Shown: piece after piece, positions 26,124 through 38,360 of the stretch | How positions within the stretch are numbered: position 1 is the stretch's first letter | Layout: each line of letters begins with the position of its first letter | Assembly (NCBI RefSeq): GCF_932526225.1 | Contig: NC_064045.1 | Location: 1,522,501-1,586,500, forward strand | Length of the DNA stretch: 64,000 nucleotides | From: Nematostella vectensis | Lineage: Eukaryota > Cnidaria > Anthozoa > Actiniaria > Edwardsiidae | Direction: 5' to 3' | Program-made: the position numbers and the translations under genes | Notes under the pieces: model-generated | The model's database searches: none | Told to the model about the DNA's origin: nothing | The model's input: only the letters and a program-made list of their open reading frames with translations

Positions 26124-29100
26124 ATGGCTAAAGAACTCGAGAATTTTGACATCCCGCTGAATAGGAGGAAAAGAGCTAGTATTCTTTTGGAAATGCATCA
26201 TCTGCCAAGTCGATCGTAGAGATGAGAAGCTAAGAAACGTAAAGAAGGCATCCGTTGAAACATTTAAAAATGCTGTAAGAATAAGGAGAGACGAGGTTTA
26301 CGAGCGACTTAGCAAAGATTTGGAGGAGATATCAGAGGGGGAGATACAGTGGCACTCGACGTGCTACTCATCGTACACCAGCGAGCATAATCTACGGCAT
26401 TGTCATGCGAAGTTTGAGGCCCAAGCCCGAGATGTGAAAAACCGAATAACCAGCGAACCAACAAACTCTACGCGATCTTCTACCTCGCCCATCGACTTGT
26501 CAAAATGCTTTATATGTGGCAACAGAAGCTACAAGAAAGATAAGAGGTTGCTAAACATAGCTACGAATGAGGCAAGCCTATCCCTTAGACAAGCTGCGAC
26601 AAGCAAAGGCGATGAGAAGATGCTACGACTCCTTGACAGTGTAAGAGATGATCTGTGTGCAGCAGATGGGAGGTACCACAAGAATTGCCATGGCTCCTAT
26701 GTTAGCAAAGAAAGAGGCGTAGATGGGAGCTCTTACTCTAAGCAACGTCTGAAGCTTCGTCTTAAGCACCACTTCGAAGACCGTATTTCATTCCATCAGC
26801 AGCCCAGCAATAATAAACCGGAAATTATATTCTCCAGTCAAATTTCCCTCATAGACGCCCTATGTGCTGCCGCACAATCTAAGAGTGATAGTAAAACTTA
26901 TCTCATCGATGTGGCACGATACTTAAGAAGTGAGATCAAGAAATGTGATGGAATATCATTCAAACCACTCAATGTCAATGACGTCTCACTTGACTCTGCT
27001 AGAATAATTATCCCAGATAGTCTTTATTGGGTGATCCGCCTTGTACTGACCGCAGACGAATTCGAGTTCAAACGCATGAGTCCAAGTCCTTGTAAGGAGA
27101 AGGAAGACGAGAGAAGAATTTTAAGCATCTAACGCTCGTACAAAGCTGCCAAAGCATATCAGTCTTACCATGACTGTCCATCATCTTACAGGGTCAAAGC
27201 AGATAGTATCACTACTCAATCGCATGGGCCATAGCTCGTCGTACGATGACCTGAAAGCAGTTGATACAAGCCTTGCAATGGAGGTGATGGCAAGAGCGGA
27301 GCAGCACGGAACTGTTGTACCATCAGTCATTTCGCCAGGAGCATGCAGACAACAATGACTTGAATGAGGAGACCCTAGATGGAAAGAATACCACACACGC
27401 CACGACAATGGTCGTTTACCAACGGAAGGTTTTTGGTCCAGATCCGCCACCAATCATCTTGGCTGACCATAGCAGTAGGAGACGATCCTTGCCAGAATCC
27501 ACAAATCTTTACGAACTGCTTGAATGCCCCTGTTATGGAAGACGACCTGCACTCAATGAACACATCAGGAAGGTGAAGAACGAGTGGTTTAGTAGCGAGC
27601 TTGATGTTTTAGTTCGTGCGTTGCGAGAGGACGAGATCTGGCTTCTACTCCGCATGGATCTCACAGGGCGCACTCCTGCAGCGGTCATGAAACAAACTTT
27701 GTCCGGATGGAGTGGGTTTAACACGATACTTTACCCAGATCTACCTCTGTCAAGCAAGATAGGCTACTGCCCAATGATAGATGGCGCCTCTACTGAATTC
27801 AGTACCGTCTACACTGTCCTAAAACACGCACAAAAGGTCAGTGCTGTTGCTTGTCAAGAAGATACTGTAATAACATTTGACCTTGCTATCTATATCAAAG
27901 CAAAGCAAATCCAGTTGCGCTACCAAGAGGAGTTTGCCAACACTGTCATCAGACTTGGGGGCTTCCATATTGCCCTCAACTTTTTGTCGTTGCTTGGCAA
28001 GAAGTTTGCGAGTTCTGGTCTAGACGACCTTCTCATAGAGTCAGGCGTTTATGCTGCCGGTACAACCTCTGCCCTGTTAAAGGGTAAGTCGTACAACAGA
28101 GGAATAAGAGCGCACAAGCTATCGATGGAGGCCTTACATCGCATGATGTGGAGTGCTTATGCACAGTGGTGCAAAGATTGCGAGGACAGCGGTCTGGACG
28201 AGAAGATGATCAGTAGGATTGAGGAATCCCGGGAGGCCATCCTATCAAGAGACAACACCTCTCAGAACCTAGAGGTGCTTGAGTGTGACATAGAGAAGCT
28301 AGCAGCCAGTCTGGGAAAGTTCAAGGAAGAGGCCTCACTACAGTCCAAGACCTTTGACTTCTGGATGAGATACATGTCTATGGTCAAGCTGTTACTCCAG
28401 TTTATCAAAGCTGAGCGAACGGGCAACTGGGAATTACATCTTGCTTCAACAGCGGCGATGATTCCTCACTTCTTCTCAATGGATAGACCTAACTATTCCA
28501 GGTGGCTTCCAGTTTACATATCGGATATGAGGCAGCTGGAAGTCAAAAAACCCGCGTGTCTTTGAAGAGTTTATGGCTGGAAACCATGCAGTTAGCCGCT
28601 CTGGTCAACCCTTCTCTCAAGTGTGGACAGACATGGCTCTGGAACAGTCTGTAAATGCGGACTCAAAGTCAAAAGGTGGAATCGTTGGAATCTCCCAAAA
28701 CCCAGCAGCTTTGCAGAGGTGGTTTCTCACAAGTCACGAGCGAGCCTCTGTTACCACGGCACTGAAGGATGCATACTCTGCACAAAGTGATCACACCCAT
28801 AGCCACAAGGAGTTGTCATCAAAGAGGATTGCAAGAGACGAAGCTGATGTCAACAAGCTTGTTAACTGTTTCGCATCTGGATTAATGAACAATCCTTTCG
28901 AGCTTGAGTCTGACGCCCTCGTTAACTTCGCAACAGGGGTTGTTTTGCCGACCGAAGTTGCCAAGTATCTGATGGAGAGCGAGCGGAACGGCCAAGAGCA
29001 AATGGCGGTATTCGTAAAGGAGAGGATCAACTCCAGTGAGGTCCGTTTCTGGGATCCGATTCCGAAACTCAAGGTCAAGACCTTTGACACCGTGACTAAG

Positions 29101-29340
29101 AGGGTACAAGTAAAAGCAACGAATGAGAAGCTGGTAGATCGATGCAATGGCTCTGGTGCAAGCTGTAAAGTCTGGTGAGAGCAACACATTCGGAGAGTTA
29201 GCGGTGAAATACTTCTCCGTCATTACAGGCCCGATGAATGCTGCGTGCTGTAATGAAGTTCACCTAGTGTTTGATCAATACTGGGAGATGTCAATCAAAG
29301 CGGGAGAACGATCAAGAAGAGCTGCAACTTCAACTTCACT
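26124..29340 (+). pseudogene. Broken copy of an uncharacterised multi-copy zinc-motif protein gene
   Basis: A long coding remnant spread over changing frames: ATG at 26124 (MAKELENFDIPL), a frame change near 26190, then 26195-27132, 27134-27355, 27345-28565, 28548-29178 and 29147-29340. At least five frameshifts are needed; the one near 28545 lies in an A-run. Visible motifs are CIICQ with HSTCYSSYTS (CxxC...HxxxC zinc-type), a second CFICG with YHKNCHGSY, then LPKHISLTMTVHHL, NRMGHSSSYDD, DNNDLNEETLDG, and near the end VFDQYWEMSIKAGERSRR. I recall large invertebrate protein families with these blocks in this order but with no established function; they look transposon-associated because of copy number. 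No reverse transcriptase or transposase signature was recognised. The 3' end, including the cysteine-rich tail expected of the family, is missing. Confidence 0.7.
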
Positions 29341-29359
29341 AGAGGTCCAGGTCAGTGGA

Positions 29360-29905
29360 CCTGCTAGCCCTATTCCAAAACAATTTTCCCCTCATCAACC
29401 ACATTCTCCTCACCATCTATTTAACCCCACATTAACATCTACACTTCGATACACTCCAACAACTATACTGTATCTCAGTATCTATTTAATCCCCACATTA
29501 ACCTATTCACTCTACACACAACACAGCTTCCACTTATGTATCCCTTTCCTTCTTAACACACACACAACCTACACGGTACACCAGGAACCTTCCATATCAT
29601 GCCACCTACCACAATCTCCCTATTCATCCTTCTTGAGTGTACACCACCACACCTTACACCCTAATCTCACACTATAACCACTTACCTTACACCCCTGCTC
29701 TATCTTTTTACTGCCCTGAACCACCCATACATTTCTCTCAACAATATTTCATTTCAACAATATCCCACTCTTTTCTCCATTACTTCACCCCCTACATCCA
29801 CCAACTCACCATACACTCTACACTATTTACATACCTACTCCTCCCCATCACCCTCCACCATTACCATGCACCCACAACAACCCTCACCCTACCACCTTCT
29901 TAGGC
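29360..29905. repeat. G-depleted, C/A/T-rich low-complexity tract
   Basis: The plus strand is almost free of G and full of CCACC, ACACTC and CCCTCACC words. Open frames of 176 and 88 codons here result from the lack of G-containing stop codons and from composition; they are rich in His, Pro, Thr, Ser and Tyr and have no domain. It starts directly after the broken gene at 26124-29340. Confidence 0.6.
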
Positions 29906-30640
29906 TCCTACAACTTGCTAAGACCTTTTTCTTTGTATCGATAAACTACAACTAAACCTCACCCCACCACCTCACGGCCCTGCAACTTGCTACAAAACAA
30001 GAGCTGTTACATATAGTTTTTGAAACTACCAAAATTGTGATAAATTAATAATTGATTTCAAAATTGATTTCAAATTTATCTAAGCTATTGAAGTGTATTT
30101 GTATAATTCATACTATAGTAAAGAAATAACTGACAAAAATGGCAAAAATTTAAGAACTTTCAAAGCTATATTGTTTTGTTTATGCTCATCATTTGTAAAC
30201 TTTTCAAAAGATAAAAAATATACTTTGACAATTGGTTTGGGGTTCTTTCATGGGTATAAATCTTGGCTGCAAAAATACTGGGTTTTTTTCATTTTTTGTC
30301 ACCAAGCATATTTGCTAAATGTTTTTTTTCCAAAAATAAGTTATAAATATAATGTAAGCTACTTTGATTATTTTTCATGGGATGAATGCACCAAAACTAA
30401 AGATTATGGAATAGAGATTATTTTTGGAATGTAGGTCTATAAACAGCAAAGAGATTTTTCAACAAGGTAAAATTATTAAGGAATCTGGCAGTTTTTTGAA
30501 AACTGAAACCAACATGAAGTCTAATCTGTGAAGTCTATTGTTTACCCTCCAGAGATAAATTTATCTTGAAAAACAAGCTATCTAATAATAGTTGAGAATA
30601 TTTGCTCCATCGGCTAGCATAATAACCCTCTTTGCAACAC
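29906..30640. other. AT-rich spacer
   Basis: AT-rich sequence without recognised genes. The 113-codon frame at 30093-30434 is Phe/Lys/Tyr-rich as expected from composition and shows no motif. Confidence 0.5.
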
Positions 30641-30644
30641 CTCC

Positions 30645-30898
30645 AGTAGGTATGTACGCCCCTCTTTCCACACACCCTATATATTACCCATGTACAACAT
30701 TACGACATCCATGTTCTTTCCCCTTCCCGCTATGTACACTAGTCCCCTTATTTATTTATCGGTTAGTTTACCACATACAGCCACTAACCAGTACCATCAC
30801 ACACACCATTTCGTCTACCCTTCACCCACATATCTTATCCTCTTTTCATTTTTTCTCTTTACCTCTAGGTTTGCCTATTACATTCACCACACTTTACT
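30645..30898. repeat. Second G-depleted pyrimidine-rich tract
   Basis: Like 29360-29905, the plus strand is poor in G and rich in ACACACC, CCTTCACCC and TTTCTCTTT words, again giving spurious overlapping frames (88-102 codons). It abuts the 5' truncation point of the LINE fragment that follows. Confidence 0.5.
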
Positions 30899-31660
30899 AG
30901 GAGCTACGGGATCAATGGCCGTACCATTCAGTGCTGTGAGGAAGAGCGTTACCTAGGTGTCACCGTAGACAGTGATTTGACCTGGAACGCCCAGATCTAC
31001 CACCAAGCCGCCCATGCTAACAAACTGTTAGGATCTACCACCAAGTGCCCATGCTAACAAACTGTTAGGTTATATAAGGTGGAGCTCCAGGTTCATACAT
31101 AGTGCCTCTGTAAGGCATACTCTCTACATAGGTCTAGTGTGTGCACATTTTGCATACACTCCACACGTCTGGGTGCCTCAGGCAATTGAACTCATTTCCA
31201 AGCTTGAAAAGATTCAAAGACAAGCATCTACACTAGTTCTCCTATTTTTGTAACCAAGACAAGCAAAACTGCAACCTACCAGAAATCATTTTTTTTTATT
31301 AGATCAACTAGAATCTGGAACTTATTAGCTAGTAGAATGGACCTGTCTAACATTACTCTCCCTCCTTTCAAATCTAAACTATATAACTACTATTTTTGCG
31401 TGCTTAGAACCAATTACAATCCGGACAATCAATGCGCTTTTAAAACAATATGCCATAAATGTAACCAAACAAGACCGCTAGATGTCCCAATTTTGTGCTG
31501 CATGTAATTTATGTTTTCATAGTATCTTTTTTGTGTGTGAGTAACTGGGCCCAGAGTAATTGGCCTATAGCTGTTGCAGTGTCCCTGCCATCTGTCTTGT
31601 ATATTCATATTTTTTATTGACGTTTAATGGCAAAGCTAATAATATAAAATAAAATTACTA
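30899..31660 (+). pseudogene. CR1/L2-like LINE, 3' end fragment
   Basis: Translation shows RYLGVTVDSDLTWNAQI, then AHANKLLG, SVRHTLYIGLVCAHFAY and IELISKLEKIQRQAS, the conserved region following the RT catalytic core in CR1/Jockey-type LINEs, and later FIRSTRIWNLLASRM and PPFKSKLYNYY, the usual C terminus. Frames shift several times. A ~40-bp tandem duplication lies at 30990-31070, so GCCCATGCTAACAAACTG occurs twice. The tail is short and AT-rich. The element is dead and 5'-truncated. Confidence 0.75.
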
Positions 31661-32770
31661 AACGAACGTGTAGGGGCAAGTGATGAGGGCCTTATCATTC
31701 TAAACTTCCACCATTACTACCGTCCTTTCCTTAGCTTTCCCCCTAGTCTCCATGCTTTTATGTTATTGGTTCTTATATGACCAACCATAAGACCTCGCCC
31801 CCTGATGAGAAGTCTTGGTTGGTGTTACATGCCTGCAGTCCAATATTTCGCAGGGCTCTTTGAAATAGACAACATACATATGTCTTGTTTGTTATGCCAG
31901 TTGTTTTCTTCCTATCTCTAGCCTTTTCCTCTATTCTCTTACCAATAGATTCTTGGTCTTTATAGAGTTGACATCTCTTCTTATCTACATTTCCGTTTCA
32001 TCTACTTAAGCGCCACATTCCCCCTATCGCCTCCCTAGCCTGCTTGCTGGCGGTACTGCATCCCATCTTGTATTTTAAGCCGAGTGGTCCCTGGGGGCGA
32101 GCGCAAAAACGGACGCAGGGGAGGGGGGACAGGAGAGAGAAGAGAGTTCTTTCACCATATAAAATAGCCACACTTACACACTTTAACCCAAGCACTAGTG
32201 TCTATTACCACACAATTTATCACCCCACACAGCCACAGTTAAGCCCCGACGCCTTGGTACAAAATACCAGATTGAAACCAAAACTTCCTCCCAATCCAAT
32301 AACGATATTAGAATTTGACAGTTAAAGATAAGTGTTTTGTCAGGCATCATGCGGCAGCTTAGTATGCATGACAACTAAAAAAAGCTAAAAACATTCCACA
32401 CATTTATAGTGTCTATTCAGTCTTACTGACGATAAAAATTGTTGATATAAAAACAGAAAAGGTGCTTATCAAGTCCCTTGGGCAGCTGCAACAATACCAT
32501 TTCAATACATGGAACAATTTAAATTAAATCAACTTACATGGGTAGGAATTAGGAATGGCCTGCATAGCTTTAATAGAGTCTTTAGTCCAAGGACTGAGAT
32601 AAACAATGGCTGGACCTAGAGCAAAAGATCATACATAGAATCGGAAAAAGTGTCTCCACCAAGGTGATAATAACTATTCCTCAACCAAATAACAGCTTAG
32701 GTTCTTTGATTAATTTCATACTTTATCTCGCTGCCATTACAGATTGCAAAGCATTCTGGGAGATCTGTAT
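31661..32770. other. Spacer, no gene recognised
   Basis: Non-coding. A GC-richer island at 32038-32160 (GGGGGCGAGCGCAAAAACGG) looks like a dispersed repeat fragment but has no identifiable ends. Confidence 0.4.
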
Positions 32771-32773
32771 AGG

Positions 32774-33590
32774 ACCTGAAACGATTCCCAAAAGTTCCCC
32801 AGTTGATCCCAGGACCTGAAATGATTCACAGGTGACCCCGAAATGAACCCCAAGAAATTGCAGTAATGGACAAACAAAAGGCGTGAAAGGATTGGCTTTC
32901 AGTTTTAAAAACATATCAAACATTTTAGCATTATTTGTGTTACTATCAGGAGATTTTCATATACTAAAACCATAGTATCAAAGATTTTAATATATGACTG
33001 CATGGGAAATACAGTGGTTGGGTAAGAAATTGGGGTCAGATAACAATTCCTGTGAGAGTAATTTGAGGAACTGAACGTGAAGAAATTGTAAATCAATCCA
33101 CAGATAAGACATGCTGCCCTTAGAAAGCGAAATGTGTTAAAGTTATTTTGAAGATTATTTTGCATGTTTGTTTGTATTGGATCATGAGATCAGGAAATGC
33201 AAAACTCACATACCCTAATATGGCCTCCAACAAAGGCCACATCTCTAAATATATTGCAACAGTAGTGGGCAACGGCAGTCGGCTTTTGTCACATCTCTGC
33301 CAAACCAGCTGCATTAAATGTGTAGGTAAATATTTGCTCGTGTGAAGACTGTGCTAATTTTTATGTTGTATTCCTTTCACTAGCAAATTTAATGTTTTGG
33401 AATCTGTTTATAGGTTTACGCCAGGGCAATGTAATTAAATATATATTTTATTGTATTGTTTTTTTTTTGCCACCATATTCAAGAATTTTCATATTCAAGT
33501 CATTTTTTTCTGCTTTTCCTTTGTCCATTACCGCAATTTCTTGGGGTTGATTTCGGGATCAGTTGGGGTACTTTCAGGGATCATTTCAGG
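32774..33590. repeat. Foldback repeat with ~75-100-bp inverted arms
   Basis: The left arm (32774-32876) contains GGACCTGAAATGATT and CCCCAAGAAATTGCAGTAAT; the right arm (33516-33588) is its reverse complement with mismatches (ATTACCGCAATTTCTTGGGG, AATCATTTCAGGTCC-type words). GGACCTGAAA-type sub-motifs recur within the arms. The ~640-bp interior has no recognised coding sequence. Target duplications were not found. Confidence 0.6.
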
Positions 33591-33719
33591 TCCTGCAATC
33601 ATTTCAGTAGGTAAACAATTTTGGAATCAATTTGGTTCCAGAAAGACAGCAGAACAGAAAGTAAAAAAAGAGATAAAGTAACTTTCTAACAAAATAATGT
33701 AAGATTTATAATAATAAGA

Positions 33720-34167
33720 CACAGGCAGCCCAAGCTCATTAACTTAATATATGTAAGTTGACGGTCAAAATTCAAAATCTTCAAAATTGTGTATTTATAA
33801 ACAAAATAACACGCAATGACTCACTTGGTGTGTTGTTTATTATTTAACCAAGTTTGAAGCCACTCGGCAGGGGTTTCACAGGGTCACTGAGTTTTCTCCT
33901 CCACTATAAGTTAAATATAATCCCAAGGCCAAACACTTCAACGGCCAACGGACGACTCGACTTTGAGGTCAATAAACCCATTAAAAATAAAGCAGATGTC
34001 AAAATTTATAGCAACAACCAACAATGAGATTCCAGTGCTTCTTTTCATTATGGTCAATGGGTCATTCGTGCCAAAGTCTCTATGCTAGAACGGAATTTCT
34101 TCGAGTACAAGTCCACTTTAGTTTTTTGCCAACAGCTTGGACAGATCTCCATTGACACCTCGAAGCC
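33720..34167 (+). repeat. Foldback element, left inverted arm
   Basis: Left terminal inverted repeat of the 4.1-kb element. It reads from CACAGGCAGCC to CGAAGCC and matches the reverse complement of 37385-37832 over its full length with scattered substitutions and small indels. Confidence 0.85.
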
Positions 34168-34240
34168 TGAATTGCATAATGGTCATGTTTTGTCATCTCT
34201 ACCCTACTCTGGCAGCGACAGATTTCGATAAACAAACGAA

Positions 34241-34505
34241 CTCGGTCCGCACACCTTTTATGTTGCAGGTCCTTGTTTTTGCCTCCTCATTGATATTCCC
34301 GATGTACATTAGTCAATAGCAGCTGTGTCCCTGCTCGGCCACATAGGCTTTTCACAAGTTGCATTTGCGGTTTTTGAATTTTCTATAATACTCTTCTAAA
34401 ATTTCAACTACATAGATGGTCTGGGGTGTTGCAGACCCCCCAGCCTTAGCCTGCCCATAGATGCTTTTTTCCAGCCAAAAACCTGTTCCTAGTTTTTTTT
34501 TCTCC
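34241..34505 (+). repeat. Satellite-flanking segment, copy A
   Basis: About 265 bp from the CTCGGTCCGCACACC region to the first satellite unit. It is repeated at 39310-39574 with high identity, including GTTGCAGACCCCCCAGCC and TTTTTTCCAGCCAAAAACC. It shows that the two 22-bp arrays are copies of one unit, not independent expansions. Confidence 0.85.
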
Positions 34506-37097
34506 CACTGTATACGTCACACATCCCTACTGTATATGTCACACATCCCTACTGTATACATCACACATCCCTACTGTATACGTCACACATCCCTACTGTA
34601 TACGCCACACATCCCTACTGTATATGTCACGTATCCCTACTGTATACGTAACACATCCCTACTGTACACGTCACTTATTCCTTGTGTACACGTCACACAT
34701 CCCTACTGTACATGTCACACATCCCGACTGTACATGTCACACATCCCTACTGTATACGTTACACATCCCTACTGTATATGTCACACATCCCTACTGTATA
34801 TGTCACACATCCCTATTGTATACGTCACACATCCCTACTGTATATGTCACACATCCCTACTGTATATGTCACACATCCCTACTGTACACGTCACACATCC
34901 CTACTGTATACATCACACATCCCTACTGTACACGTCACACATCCCTACTGTACACGTCACACATCCCTACTGTATATGTCACACATCCCTACTGTATATG
35001 TCACACATCCCTACTGTATATGTCACACATCCCTACTGTATACGTCACACATCCCTACTGTATACGTCATACATCCCTACTGTATACGTCACACTTCCCT
35101 ACTGTATATGTCACACATTCCTACTGTATACGTCACACATCCCTACCGCATACGTCACACATCCCTACTGTATATGTCACACATCCCTACTGTATATGTC
35201 ACACATCCCTACTGTATATGTCACACATCCCTACTGTATATGTCACACATCCCTACTGTACAAGTTACTCATCCCTACTGTTCATGTTAAACATCCCTGC
35301 TGTTCATGTCACACATCCCTACTGTACATGTTGAACATCCCTACTGTTCATGTTAAACATCCCTACTGTATATGTCACACATCCCTACTGTATACGTCAC
35401 ACATCCCTACTGTATACGTCATACATTCTATTGTATACGTCACACATTCTACTGTATATGTCACACATCCCTACTGTATACGTCACACATTCCTACTGTA
35501 TACATCAAACATCTCTACTGTATACTTCACACATCCCTACTGTATATGTCACACATCCCTACTGCATATGTCACACATCCCTACTGTATACGTCACACAT
35601 CCCTACTGTATACGTCACACATCCCTACTGTACATATATGTAACACATCCCTACTGTATACGTCACACATCCCTACTGTATACGTCACACATCCCTACTG
35701 TATATGTCACCCATCCCTACTGTATATGTCACACACCCGTACTGTATATGTCACACACCCGTACTGTATATGTCACACATTCTACTGTATATGTCACACA
35801 TCCCTACTGTATATGTCACACATCCCTACTGTATATGTCACACATCCCTACTGTATATGTCACACATCCCTACTGTATATGTCACACATTCTACTGTATA
35901 TGTCACGCATCCCTACTGTATATGTCACGCATCCCTACTGTATATGTCACACATCCCTACTGTATACGTCACACATCCCTACTGTATATGTCACACATTT
36001 CTACTGTATATGTCACACATATCCCCACTGTATATGTCACACATCCCTACTGTATATGTCACACATCCCTACTGTACAAGTTACTCATCCCTACTGTTCA
36101 TGTTAAACATCCCTGCTGTTCATGTCACACATCCCTACTGTACATGTTGAACATCCCTACTGTTCATGTTAAACATCCCTACTGTATATGTCACACATCC
36201 CTACTGTATACGTCACACATCCCTACTGTATACGTCATACATTCTATTGTATACGTCACACATTCTACTGTATATGTCACACATCCCTACTGTATACGTC
36301 ACACATTCCTACTGTATACATCAAACATCTCTACTGTATACTTCACACATCCCTACTGTATATGTCACACATCCCTACTGCATATGTCACACATCCCTAC
36401 TGTATACGTCACACATCCCTACTGTATACGTCACACATCCCTACTGTACATATATGTAACACATCCCTACTGTATATGTCACACATCCCTACTGTATACG
36501 TCACACATCCCTACTGTATATGTCACCCATCCCTACTGTATATGTCACACACCCGTACTGTATATGTCACACACCCGTACTGTATATGTCACACATTCTA
36601 CTGTATATGTCACACATCCCTACTGTATATGTCACACATCCCTACTGTATATGTCACACATCCCTACTGTATATGTCACACATCCCTACTGTATATGTCA
36701 CACATTCTACTGTATATGTCACGCATCCCTACTGTATATGTCACGCATCCCTACTGTATATGTCACACATCCCTACTGTATACGTCACACATCCCTACTG
36801 TATATGTCACACATTTCTACTGTATATGTCACACATATCCCCACTGTATATGTCACACATCCCTACTGTATATGTCACACATCCCTACTGTATACGTCAC
36901 ACATCCCTACTGTATACGTCACACATTCTTTTGTATACGTCACACATTCTACTGTATATGTCACACATCCCTACTGTATACGTCACACATTCCTACTGTA
37001 TACTTCACACATTCTACTGTATACGTCACACATTCTATTGTATACGTCACACATTCTACTGTACACGTCACACATTCTACTGTACAGGTCACACATC
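34506..37097 (+). repeat. 22-bp satellite array A
   Basis: About 118 copies of a 22-bp unit, TACTGTATAYGTCACA plus CATCCC. Because 22 is not a multiple of 3 and the unit lacks in-frame stops in all three forward frames, every plus frame stays open, producing a 930-codon frame (34461-37253) and many overlapping ones with a 22-residue periodic translation. These are not credible genes. The CpG in TACGTCA varies to TG or CA among units. An internal 816-bp block is tandemly duplicated. Confidence 0.97.
35270..36900 (+). repeat. 816-bp tandem duplication in array A
   Basis: The distinctive series with TTCATGTTAAACATCCCTGC begins at 35281 and again at 36097, an offset of 816 bp, and the following ~800 bp match almost base for base (one TATACG/TATATG difference seen near 35660/36475). 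816 bp is about 37 units, so unequal exchange between units is a natural cause. Confidence 0.85.
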
Positions 37098-37384
37098 ACA
37101 TGCATAAGCATGCTTTCAAGAAATGTTATTGTAAGAATGATAGAAAACTTAAAGGTTGCTAGATCATCCAAAGTTTACTCCAGCCTCTCATTTTCTGAAA
37201 GTTTGCTGAAATGTCTAGTGGCTCTAACAAATTCTTTGCAACAAATCTTGTAATTTTGTTGATTACAAATATCTTGATATTGTAGAATGTAAAACAAAAA
37301 GAGAAACTCAACTTAAATAAGTTCAGCTAAAACCTTTGCAACTCCCACAAAGAATTCCAAAACTCTTAAACCGCCTTTGAAGTG

Positions 37385-37832
37385 GGCTTCGAAGTGTCAA
37401 TGGAGATCTGTCCAAGTTGTCGGCAAAAAATCAAAGTGGACTTGTACTCAAAGAAATTCCGTTCTAGCATAGAGACTTTGGCACGAATGACCCATTGACC
37501 GCTATGAAAAGAAGCACTGGAATCTCATTGTTGGTTGTTGCTATAAATTTTGACATCTGCTTTATTTTTAATGGGTTTATTGACCTCAAAGTCGAGTCGT
37601 CCTTCGGCCGTTGAAGTGTTTGGCCTTGGGATTATATTTAACTTATAGTAGAGGAGAAAACTCAGTAACCCTGTGAAATCCCTGCTGAATGGCTTCAAAT
37701 TCGGTCTAGTAATAAACGAAACAGAAAGTGAGTTATTGCGAGTCATTTTATTCATAAATACACAATTTTGAAGATTTTGAATTTTGACCGTCAAATTAAA
37801 TATATTAAGTTAATAAGCTTGGGCTGCCTGTG
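37385..37832 (-). repeat. Foldback element, right inverted arm
   Basis: Right terminal inverted repeat of the 4.1-kb element, ending GGGCTGCCTGTG at 37832 and followed by the 7-bp target copy AATAAGA. Confidence 0.85.
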
Positions 37833-37839
37833 AATAAGA

Positions 37840-38360
37840 GAGTAGAGGGGCTCTGCTATGGTCATTTGGATTCATGAGCGAAATAGATTGTCGAAAATGA
37901 CTAACTTACTTGCAAATCCCATTACTAAAGACACAAAGATGATTGGTTGCTCTACCCAAGCCATCTTGAACCAGTTTGTTGTTCTTGCAAGGAAGGACGG
38001 AGACATTTCTGCGTCTGCTTTCAGCCTACAGTATGTAATGTGATGTCTGTTTGTGCTTTTCAACAAGATATGAGCCGACGTAATCCTGGGCAGCGGACTT
38101 TAGTTTCCGGAGCATATCGCAAAAGTTTTCCGAAAATTACTTCATCAGCGACAAAAGAAAAAAAAATATTACGCCCCATTTATCAATTGATAATAATTTA
38201 AAATCAAAAGTAAAAAAGGAAAAGCGGATATAATAAATTGCTCATCTTAACTACATTCAATGTTTACGGTTATTTATCGACGACGAGCGAGCTATTATCG
38301 ATTTCTGTCAATAGCCGTTCGGCATTTCTCACAAATCCCCACAGGTGAATCATCGACAAA
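37840..38360. other. Upstream region of ATG101
   Basis: About 520 bp between the foldback element and the ATG101 start codon, so the promoter must lie here or overlap the element. No TATA box is obvious. The 60-80-codon frames here show no motif. The 300 bp nearest the gene are AT-rich with several TATCGA words (GTTATTTATCGACGACGAGC, ATTATCGATTTC). Confidence 0.4.

Larger units (their letters stand above)
33713..37839. mobile_element. 4.1-kb foldback element carrying a 22-bp satellite
   Basis: Inverted arms at 33720-34167 and 37385-37832 (448 bp each, high identity) begin CACAGGCAGCCCAAGC and end with its complement. The direct repeat AATAAGA flanks both sides (33713-33719 and 37833-37839), a 7-bp target duplication. 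Inside are a ~330-bp spacer (34168-34505), a 22-bp satellite (34506-37097) and a ~290-bp spacer. No transposase is present. The spacer from 34241 and the satellite start are duplicated at 39310-39580. Superfamily unknown. Confidence 0.8.

Noticed and set aside
29147-29903. 176- and 88-codon frames
   Set aside because: Only the first ~65 codons continue the broken gene; the rest is G-depleted low-complexity sequence.
34461-37253. 930-codon open frame and its overlapping partners in array A
   Set aside because: They follow from a 22-bp stop-free satellite unit; all three frames are open together, translation has a strict unit period, and there is no recognisable domain.
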